A stretch of 64,000 nt of DNA from positions 210,468,151 through 210,532,150 of the forward strand of contig CP136065.1 in NCBI GenBank assembly GCA_032622095.1, read 5' to 3'. Below, piece after piece: positions 20,463 through 32,400 of the stretch (position 1 is the first letter of the stretch; each line of letters begins with the position of its first letter). The position numbers and the translations under genes are program-made. The notes beneath the pieces are model-generated. The model ran no database searches. It saw nothing but the letters and a program-made list of their open reading frames with translations, and had not been told where the DNA came from. Origin of the DNA: Siphonodentalium dalli. Its lineage: Eukaryota; Mollusca; Scaphopoda; Gadilida; Siphonodentaliidae.

Positions 20463-23400
20463 GTGAGTATTGTATATGGAAAGCTGAATTTAGTGTGTCT
20501 GACATTTGCAGAATGAGGTCCCCAGAGGGTGAATTTAGTGACGCTATCCTGTATCACCAAATTTACCCTCTGGGGACCTCATTCTGCTTATGTCTAACCT
20601 GCTATGGGAGACCTAGGACCAGATTGAAGTTCTCCAGCTGAAGTTGTGATGTTCACACATTAGTAACCTCGATTATGCAATTTATCTACTGCAAATTAGG
20701 GGATATAGAAATTGAACAGAAGGGAAAAAGTAACAACAAATAATGCTAATTTGAGACTGTAGATACTTCTCAGCAGATGAGGCCTAAGCAGAATGAGGTC
20801 CCCAGTGGGTGAATTTTGTGATGCTAATGTCAGGTACACTAAATTCAGACTTTGAGTAAGTCTGAACTGAATGGAATGAAATTTGGTTTGTTAGTTTACT
20901 AGCACAAAATACAAATCAAGTTAGAATTTGGCTTCCGCCTGCCAATTTTCACCAGAGATATGACCCTTTTTGTTGGAATTTGCACTCAGTTTGTGTTTCC
21001 AGAGGATAACTTTAGTAAGTGTGAACTGAATGGAATGAAATTTTCACCACTGTTTGTAATGTTGCAATTAACACGCCCTAGCAATGCTCTTGTTAAGGAT
21101 TGTTGGACACTTTGAGGTAAAGAGAGTGTGTATTATATAATGATTGTAACCTGTTTTTGCACTAAGCACTGTTATTTATTCTAGACAGCATTTCTGTCTG
21201 AGACTCAAGAGCATCCTTATGCTTCAGCACATGAGGCCATATATAATAATATTTGTTGGCTCACTCTGGACTGACCTCAGATAATGCCTACCACCTTTAC
21301 TAAAATTGTTACCATCAGCTTCACATAGATAAGATGTTATTTTATTGCTTAAGGATCAGCTTGTGTTCTAAAAATTATTGATTCCTCTTCCCAAAGATAC
21401 TTGTTTCTGTGATGAACTGAATAATTATTGTTATTATTGATATTAATTACAGCTGGTATCTCTATACATTTAAATGATAACATGAACAATCTATGATAAA
21501 ATTCATGTTGATGAAAGAAAAATATAATTATATGTAGACATATCTACCTATGTCTACTCTAAAGTGTCAAGCCTGCAAACAGCGTGTCTGTCATTTGCAG
21601 AATGAGGCTCTAGAGAGCGACTTTTGTGATGCTATCCCGCAAAGCGGGCTAGCATTACCAAATTCACCCTCTGGGATCCACATTCTGCTTAGGCGTCAAC
21701 TGCTATGGGAGAACAAGGATCAGATTGAATTTCCCCAGTTGAAGTTAGTGATATTCACTCATTAGTCATCTCGATTATAATACCCCCATATAAAATGGGG
21801 GGTATACTGGATTGACTGCGTCCGTCCGTCCGTCACACTTTCTCCCTCTGTGTGTCCGTCCGTCCGACCTCATAACTTGAACAACTATGAACCGATTTCA
21901 AAAAAAATTTGTATGCAATCTCCTTATAGGACCGTCTCTCCAGATGATGCTAATTGCGGTGTGGTCCGACTCTCTTTTTTTAAGTTACGCCTTACTTATC
22001 GACTTATTTTGACTTAGAAAATTCTGTCCGACTTAATAACTTTAACAAATATGAACCGATTTCAATAATTTTTTGTATACATGGTTCTCACAACACCCTC
22101 TCTACATGATGCGGCTCAGGGTTGGCTCGGACTGTTTTTCCTAACATTATACACTTCATTTTCGAATTATTTTTGTGGATGCTATCAAGTTTCTTCGAAT
22201 ATGGGTTCGGAACAATGATTTTTACCACAGTTTTTGGTCCGTCCGTCTTTTTTTCTGTACAAGCTTCTTGCGACACCATATCGATATTATTAATCCAAAT
22301 TTTTCTTTAAAGTTAAAAATCTTTTTTGTTGGGTTTACGGATAATACGGGTTGAATTGCCATGGTGGGGGTATGCTAGCACGCGAGTGCACACCTCTTGT
22401 TCAATTTACCTTCTGAAAATTAGGGGATATACAATAATGCCCTGAATAATCGACTCCTTAAGCACAGCAGTATTATGGATAATTTTTCAGGATTTAGTCA
22501 GAAATATGGCTTGTTGCCATTCATCGGAAAGCTGTCATTGAGAGCTTTCCGATGAATGGCAACAAGCTATATTTCCTACTAAATCCTGAAAAATTACCCA
22601 TAATTCTGCTGTGGTTAAGGAGTTGATTATTTAGGGCATTACTGTAGAAACTGAGAAGAAGGATGTTAATTTGAGACTAGATACTTCCCAGAAGATGATG
22701 CCTAAGAAGAATGAGTTCCCAGAGGGTGAGTTTGGTGATGCTAGTCCACTGTGTGATAGCATCACTAAATTCACCCTCCGGGGACCTCATTCTGCAAATG
22801 ACAGACACACTATTTGCTGACTTTACTCTAATTTGAAACATTTTGCAGGTATAAGCAAATAATGATTTAATAATAATGGCCTAGGTTTGAGGTTTATTTT
22901 TTTAACCTGAAAGTTGCCTTTTTCCTCAAACAAAGTAATTTCTCTGATGCTCCAATGATATGTTTAGCTTTCTAATTATGTGCCTGAAAACAGTTGATTA
23001 ATTCCGATGACTTGACAAAACATGTGGCGATAATTAGAAAATAATGAAAGGAAGTATACAAAACCTGCACATAACTATGAGTATCTGCTATAGATATGCA
23101 CAATATGCACAATAGTTCCACACAGGTATGAATAGTGGTCATAGGCAGTAAATAAAACATGTGACTCATTATGCATGTGGAAACGTTCACTGATGCTTAT
23201 TTTTCTGTGACGATTTTTGTAATTCCTGTCGATAACGGTCTCTATAAACAATCTCGTGAGTGGTTTGTCAGCTGCTATCTCAGAGGTACGACTGTACTCC
23301 GTTATGAGGGAAATATATGTATGTACTCCAATATGAGGCAATATACATCTCTGATGCAGTATGGGAAAACTATATGTTTGTACTCCAAAATGAGGGCAAT

Positions 23401-26400
23401 TATACATCTTTACTCCAATATTGGGAAACTATTTCACATCGGAGGATGATATATACTCTCGGGATCCAAATAAGCATACGGGCCAGAATAAGAGGTGGAC
23501 AATTCTGCTGAAACCGATAAAAGTACTAGGCGGAATTCAAGCCTTGAAATAGGGTGTCTGTCATTTGCAGAATGAGGTTCCCAGAGGGTAAATTTAGTGA
23601 TGCTACCCCGCATAGTGGGCTAGCATCACCAAATTCACCCTCTGGGAACCTCATTCTGCTGAGGTGTAAGCAGAATGAGGTCCCCATAGGGTGAATTTGG
23701 TGATGCTAGCCCGCTATGCCGGGTAGCATCACTAAATTCACCCTCTGGGGACCTCATTCTGCAAATGACAGACACCCTATTTCAAGGCTTGGCGGAATTA
23801 CAGTACAGGATGGAAGCAAGTCAGTCTCTTACATTATACCATCATTCATACATATTTCTCCATCTCAAATGCTCTAACAATAAGTTTATCTAGAAATAAA
23901 TGATGAGAATTTTGACAATAAAATAGATCAGCATTTTGATTCCTTTGAGAAGAAACATAAAATGACTAGGTTAAACTACACAACATGAATAAATACAAAA
24001 TTTAATAACATTTAAAACCCCATATATAAGCTTGAAACTGGATTACCTAAATGTGAAGAGAAACAAGCCATGGCGATAGGGGAGTTGCAGACAAGAATAA
24101 ATGCTTTCAGAATGAAAATCGACAGTAAGTTTGATGAATTTGGAAACAAACAATCAAAATCATTGGCGTCACAGCAGCTGAGATGAGAGAAACACAGAGA
24201 AAAATAATTGAAAACATTGATACAGCAGAAAGCTACATAAAACCACTATCAAGAAAGAGGGATATAACATTGCCGAAAATACAGACTAGAAGTCGACATT
24301 AAAGCAGAAGCAGACTTGAATGAAATTATGAAAACTATTAATAGAATGTCAAAATGTGATGCAAGCGATATTATTTCATTCGAGCAGCTTGGATATAAAA
24401 TATGTGGAAAGAAACTGTCCCATAAAAATAATAGTGAAATCGAAACAAATTAGAGACAAAATTGTTAAAGAGGCCTTAATAATTTAGAATTTCTCAAAAG
24501 CGCATAAAAGACATCTTTTTTGGCAGTAAATTTATCGGACTTTTTCATGAGTTTGCCCTATCACCCATTCTAACTTCATACTGAGCATGTATATCTTGAT
24601 ACTTGTTGGATCTAAATCTGTTGAAAACTCTGATTTTGATCTGTTGCTTGAGACTGTCCCTGACTTTCTTGTTGTTTGTACAGCAGTGAGGGTATGTTGA
24701 CTTTTTTGTGGCACCATGCCATACCTACCTGTGTGCTTCATATGTTTCTCTACATAATTGCATATCATGTGGCACTGTGCGATTTATTGGACCGCTTTCA
24801 TTTTGTAGTTTGTGAGTTTGCACTTCCCTATTTTTAATGTAGCATATAATTTTATTTTTCCTCATGATAAAGTCAACATAATTCATACTTAATTGATTTG
24901 GTAAGAGTCTAAGAACATTTTTATTTCTATAAAGATTAGACGCCTCTTGTTTATAGAGTTGAGTTTCTAGAGAGCTCCCATGTGCTGAGAGATTTATTAC
25001 CTGTTGTGTCTGAATCTATAATGAGAAAATAAACTCAGAAAGCTATGATCATACAGTAATGCCCTAATTAATCGACTCCTTAACCACAGCAGAATTATGG
25101 GTAATTTTTCAGGATTTAGTCGGAAATATGGCTTGTTGCCATTCATCCGAAAGCTCTCAGTAAGAGCTTTCCGACGAATGGCAACAAGCCATATTTCCGA
25201 CTAAATTCTGAAAAATTACCCATAATTCTGCTGTGGTCAAGGAGTCGATTATTTAGGGCATTACTGTAGTACTCAACTGATCAGATGGTAGAAATATTGG
25301 GTGGATGCAAGTCTGAGTTTAGTGTGCCTGTCATTTACAGAATGAGGTCCCCAGAGGGTGAATTTAGTGATGCTATCATCCTGCATTCACCATCTTGGGA
25401 CCTCATTCTGCTTAGGCCTCATCATCTTCTCTGGAAAGTTTCTTTATTATCAACTTTCTATAGAAACTTTGATTCTATTTTTTTTTAGTTTAATTTCTCT
25501 ATATCCCCAAATTGGCAGATGACACATTGCATAATCGAGGTTCCCAATGGGTGTACATCACAATATTCATCATTTGGGAACTTCAATCTGAGTCTATGTT
25601 TCCCATAGCAGATGAGGCCATGCAGAATGAGGTCCCAAGAGGTTGAATTTGGTGATGCTAGCCCATTATGCCCGCTAATTCACCCTCTGGGGACCTCATT
25701 CTGCAAATGACAGGCACACTAAACTCAGGCTTGGGTGAGTGTGCAGATATGTCTTGCCAGGGATGTTGGGAGACTCGAAATAATGTGTTTGTCATTTGCA
25801 GAATGAGGTGACCAGATGGTGAATTTAGTGACGCTACCCAGCACTGCGGGCTAGCATCAATAAATTCTCCCTCTGAGGATCTCATCCTGCAAAAGTCGGG
25901 ATACACTATTTCAATGACTGGTAACGCACAAGAAATACCCAGACCAACTTACTGTTCCCATCAATTACACCCCAGCACAGCACCCAACTGAGGGTCATTA
26001 GTCTCTGGTCAGTTAATTACTCCTGTAAGATTCCCCACTCATCAACAAACAAGAGTGATGCTTTATTGGTATTTTAACATAGTAGCTCTTCAGTGGACAA
26101 GAATAAATACTTTTAAGTTCCACAATTATTTATTTATTTAGCGATTCTTCTCACTGATAATCATCATTGTTACAAAATAACTTACGATGATTAACCATTC
26201 CATTACTGAATATATTCATTTTCAAAACATTGGAGGGGTCTTTTCACAATGCAAGTGCAGAAAAGATTCCCATTCATTTATTTATCAGGAATGTTAATAA
26301 GTTCAGCAAATATACCATATATATATACCATAATATAATGAAAAATTTTAATGTTGGAATCGGTCATTCTCAGAAATTGAATTCAAGGATTTTGTTTTTT

Positions 26401-29400
26401 GTTCTAAATTGAAATTTTATTCTCCTACAAAACGATGCTACCAAATTACAATAATCTAAATTCCTGTTCACTGCTAAAACTGACAGCAACATATGGCCCT
26501 AGTTACCTGATCCAATATAAAGTCCCAATTAAACAACAACCCAATCATGGAACCCTCCTCGAATGCTCTTTGAAAGCGCCTTGAATTGAATTTCCTCACA
26601 GGAGTGTGAACTCTGAGTGATACTGTTTATACTACTAGTAAGTTAAAAAGGTACGGTATTTTATAGAGCCAGAACCTATTTTTTTCACATTTGCATATTT
26701 GGCTAGTGGATAATGCAGGTGTGCTCTGATTACCTGGGCGATGATTGTCGTTAGTTTACCTGTGAACTAATTACCTGGATTGTCGTTAGTGTTTCTGTGA
26801 ACTAATTACCTAGAAGACAACATGTTTCTGGTTCACAGAACTTCAATTAGTCGACATTCCTTCTGCGAGTAGCGGAGGAACGAAATGGCATTACGAGATG
26901 ATGTGGATTGGTTACGATTCTTTCCTTCATTGGCATTGACGGCACATTCCATAGATGATACGGATAACATGGAACAATGCAATGATATTCTTAACCCTTT
27001 CATGACTGGAGCTTCCTGTTATATTTTGCGAAAACCCTGTGCCAATGCATTCTCTTATATATGTGAGTCTCCCATAGGGAGCCTCGCATATACAGTAATG
27101 CCCTAAATAATCGACTCCTTAACCTCAGCAGAATTATGGGTAATTTTTCAGGATTTAGTCGGAAATATGGCTTGTTGCCATTCATTGTAAAGCCATATTT
27201 CCAACTAAATCCTGAAAAATTACCCAAATTCTGCTGTGGTTAAGGAGTCGATTACTTAGGGCATTACTGTATAAGAGAATGCATTGCCTAACAATATCTA
27301 CCTTGACCTTGTAAGTCAGTGCATGCTCCTATATATGTGAGGCTCCCTGTGGGAGATTCGCATATATATAAGAATGCACTGGTATTTTGGAGCCCAAACC
27401 ACCATGTGGCTTTCAGCCCTGATGGTCCAGCAGTTTGGTCGCCTATAAATGGACAAACAAATAAACGAACAAACATCAATAGAGAATATCTGCATAGTGT
27501 AGCTGAATAAAGAATTTATTTTTGCGAGTATGCGGGCATCTATTTGGCGAGCCTCTAATGCTGCACCAGTGCATGCACCAGTGTAGCTCCCGTCATGAAA
27601 GGGTTAACCCTGTCTATACTTACTACTAATTGACGAGTAGTTCCCTTCGGAAATGTTCAGATAATAAATTCAGAAACTCTGATTAGTCATTTGACCCATT
27701 GAATTTATTATCTAAACATTGCCCTTGAATGCATATGAATCCATCTGAACTTCTATTATCTTTTTAACTGTCTTTCGTCTGCTCATTTTCTCTAAACACT
27801 CCTCCAAATAAATAGCTAGAACCGCATGAGTGTCTGGATTCTGACGAAATTATCGCACGAGATTTGTTGGCGGAGCGATACCTCGAGTGCGGGACACAGT
27901 CCCGCACAAGAGGTATCGCATTCCGCCAACAAATTGAGTGTGATAATTCGTCAAAATCCAGACACGAGCTCATGCGGTTCTATTTTTATTACATATCTCC
28001 GTATTACAGTAAGTTGATTCACAATCGTACATCTCCGGTACAGAAAATATGAATTTAATTGAGTTTTAACGGCATTTTAGGGTTAACAGACAGGGAGCCC
28101 GTCTATCCGCGAGTGAACTTGACCCATCTTGACCCGCTCAAAGGTGTTAATTGGGTTTTCCCCAGATTTTCCAAAAATATAACCCAATCAGCGCACTGCG
28201 ATTTCGGCAAGTGGGTTGTCGCCCTTGTGTTGAAAAGTTGAAAAAGTTAAAATAGTAACGGTGAGAGCCAGTCTAACAACACTGAATGAAATAGTTCCGT
28301 CGACAGATTGCACTAGTGCGATTCTGAGAATTATCACACGCCTGGAACGTCGTGCGATCATGCGAATTACGTTGATAGATATGTAATAAATAATAGACCA
28401 TAACAATGTATATAATTATAACTTGATTCCATTTTGTATAGGAAGAGTTAACCATGTTAATCCTAAAATAGATTCTTCTACCCTTAAGTATACATTGGAA
28501 GAGTTTATTCTTTATGTGTGTGGATGTTCTTTTAATATCAGCAGATATCAGGTAGAGAAGCACCATATGGTTCTCCACTTTGTTGGGATGTTCAGATAAT
28601 AAGTTCAACAAGTATCTTAACCCTTTACCCAACAGAACGACCCTGTGCCAATGCATTCTCTTATATATGCGAGTCGACCATAGGTCGCCTCGCATATATA
28701 AGAGAATACATTGGCTTAACACATATACAAAATGATAAAATTGTCAAAGAATGTAGAAAAATATTATAAAAATTGTTAAAAAATGTAAGAAAAAATTATA
28801 AAATTGTTAAAGAATGTAAGAAAAAATGGTAAAAAGTGTTTTTTTAGGACAATGCATTCTCTTATATATGCGAGGCGACCTATGGTCGACTCACATATAT
28901 AAGAGAATGCATTGGCACAGGGCATAACTGTAACCATCACAATGTGGTCAATGAACCGGTTCCAATGATATCCATATTTGTATGGTTTTATTGAGACAGA
29001 CCGAAGATATTTTAGGCTGTTGAAGCTTTATTTGGGCGTTTTTGGCCGTTTTGTTGGGTAAAGGGTTAACCCTTTCATGATGGGAGCTTCCTCAATTTTT
29101 GCGAAAAACCTATGCCAATGTATTCTCTTATATATGCGAGTCGACCATATGTCGCCTCGCATATATAAGAGAATGGATTGGCCTAACAAATTTTATATTA
29201 TTTTTTATAATTGTTAAAAAATATAAGAAAAAATGAGAAAATGATAAAAAAAAATTAACAATAAGAAAAAATTATAAAAATTGATATAGAATTTAAGAAA
29301 ACAGGATAAAACTGATACAATTGTTAAATAATGTAAGACAAAATGATAAAAATTATAAAACTGTTAAATTGTTTTTTAAATCTTACAGGACACATGATTT

Positions 29401-32400
29401 CTTATATTCTTTCAGGGAGAGAAATTGGAACGCAGGGATGATGAATGCTGCCCTCAGTGTGTACGTCCTATCTGCATCGAGTCGGGTGTTCAGCATAAGG
29501 TAAATTTACTGTAAAGATCACAGGATTATTCAGCCTGGGTTTTTGTGATTTTGAATATATATAAGAGAAACAACTCTAACTATGAACATGTTTCTACACC
29601 AACTCATTGATGTGACAATTTTTTTGGCCTGCTCACATCATTCATTACTTTATAGAAGTAACCTGCCGGGTTATTACTGGATTGACTTTGTCATCCGTCT
29701 TTCTCTCTGTCCGTCTGCCTGGGCATATATCTCAGCTATGGGTTATCAGATGTCAATGAAATATAGTATGGATGTTCGCCATATTACCTGATTTCAAATG
29801 AGGGGCAAATGACATTATTCGCATTTTCCATTCTAGAGTTATCTTTCTTTGTTTATCTGGAAATCTTTGTGTTTTTGTCTATCTACACAGACATCTCAGC
29901 CATGGTTTCGACATCATGACTATTTTCAAATGAAGGGGAAATGACGTCATTTGCATCAGATCTCGATGAATTTCGGTATGGAGGTTCGCCACCATGACTG
30001 CTTTCAAAAGAGTGCTCAGTAACATTGTTTACATTTTCTGTTCTAGAGTTATCCTTATTTGTTTATAGTCAATTTGGCGTTCTGTCATTCCCATGTTTTA
30101 ATTTAGCACCGTGGGGGTATACCAGCAGCCGGAGTGCAACTTCTTGTTATTTTTAGGATGGAAGTTTGTGGAAATCTGATTTATGCACACACTGTGTCTG
30201 CACCAGCGGGAAGGTTTCTTGTCATCATGAAGAATGCGACACTACACTGAAATGTGGGAAGGTATGTAGATATGTACAGTAATGCTCTAATTAATCGACC
30301 TCTTAACCAAAGCAGAATTATGGGTAACTTTTCAGGATTTAGTCGGAAATATGGCAACAAGCCATATTTCCGACTAAATCCTGAAAAGTTACCCATAATT
30401 CTGCTTTGGTTAAGAGGTCGATTAATTAGAGCATTACTGTAACTAATTAGTTGTTTTTACTTAGATTGTGCTCATTACTGCTTCTATCTAAATTTAAACT
30501 CTGGAACAATAAAACTAGATTTCTCAATTTCCATGCGTTTAAATACATTTAAATTTAAATATACGGGTACTCTATTCATATATTTTCTGAATAGAAGTGT
30601 AAACAAAATACAAATCCGTAAACATGCAACAAAATTATATCCAAAATATTATGTATGTAATTATTGACTCAAATGTCTTTTTAGCATCCAGATTAAAAAA
30701 TTCTGTCATTGTTATCATTGTCGGCTTTAGTGCAACTGGCTGTATAAATTCTTATACCATGAATAACCAGGTGTTCTAGGCCCAGGATAAGCAGACATTT
30801 TCAGATATGGGGATGAATGATCCAAATAAAAAAGGAATATTTATATTTTTCAGAATGAGATCACAGTGACGAGGACAGGAGATTGCTGTCCCTCATGTGT
30901 TTCTGAACAAGGTAGGGGTTAGAAGCAATTATTTCTGTTTACATTATATAAGGCTATTTATTTATCCTAGATCAAGCCTGGATATAGTGTGTCTTGTCAT
31001 TTGCATAATGAGGTCACCAGAGGGTGAATGTAGTGAAGTTATTCCACACAGCAGGCTAGCATCACGAAATTCACCCTCTGCTCAGGCCTCATCTTCTGAG
31101 TATATATAGTCTCAAATTAACATGTGAGTGTCTTTATTTTCCAATTTTAACTAACTGGGAACTGGTTTATCTTTTTAGACAATAATTTATATTTATATAT
31201 TTTGATCATCAGAATGTAATAAGGCAAGCAATTTCTAGACTCAATTTGAGGTTTGAAACCTTTTGATTTTCTCGCTTTAAGTCCAGGAAATTGCTTCTTT
31301 CAAAGTAAAGTAGTGAACTGCTGGAAATTAGAGATGAACTTCTGAAAGAAATCAAATGAATCTACAAAGCACTTTTCTCACCAAAGTGATCATGTTTTAC
31401 CTAATTTACCATGTTATTTTATCATCTTCAGACAGTATATTTGTTTTCACAAGATTTCTTCTTTCTTGTGGAATATCTCATCAATCTTTCACAAATTGCC
31501 AAAAAATCTTCACAGAAGCATGTTGATGTTCTATATAAAGTAATTTTCTGTTGGCAAGCTGTTCTAACAATCACTCTAAACACTGTTATGCCAAGCACCT
31601 ATCAGCGCACTTACTTCATCATTTGAGATCTCTTGTGTATACTTAACCCTTTGAGTGCCAGGGGCCGATCTCATTGGCCCTAAACCTACAAAATAAGTCT
31701 GTTAACCCTTATTCCAACGTATCGTCTTTTGACGTCTTTTGTTGTAGCGTCCGTATCGTCTTTTGACGTCTTTAATTTTTGCATTTTCAACACTCGGATT
31801 TGAGACTCGAATAAAGAGTAATAATGACGATTTACATTGATTGTGTTTTGTTCTGCTGATGGTTAAGATCACGAAGGGCACATATTAAATTCTTTCTTCC
31901 TTTGCTAGGCTTTAGATTTGCAAAATGTTTACTTAGAATGCTGTTTTGGCCGTCAAAATGAAATCAAACAAAATAGAAACACGTGGTTTCGACGAAAACG
32001 AAAGTTGTTGTCAGAGACGCTTCCTTGTTGATTGCGTTATGCGTGGCCGCGAGGGTAATCTATGTAAAATATGACAACTTGAACTTGATATTTATACTGG
32101 ATTATGTATTATTTCTTAAGTGGTGATTTTATATTTCCAAATAGTGCAATATGAACATTTTTCCCAGCCGTAATTAAATCGGCCACAGCTAAGCAAAATC
32201 TCAGCGTGACAGTTGCGGAACTGGCCATTGGGATGTTTTTCCTGTCGAGTTCCATTATGATTGTCACTTCATCCGTGAACGTGAAAAAAGATTTTTATGA
32301 TAATATATTTTTTTTAATGGACTAACATCATAATGAAGGCACGTATTTCCACCTTGCCTTCCTAAATATTAAAAAATGTTGACATAGAGTATGTTCTAAG

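Larger units (their letters stand above)
21569..22824 (+). mobile_element. Family C hAT-like MITE split by two later insertions
   Basis: Left part 21569-21778 and right part 22647-22824 make one family C element. Its centre is interrupted by a family G repeat (about 21778-22399) and, 30 bp later, by a family A palindrome (22432-22644). The interrupted sentence CTCGATTAT / CAATTTACCTTCTGAAAATT matches the continuous version in intact copies. Confidence 0.75.
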
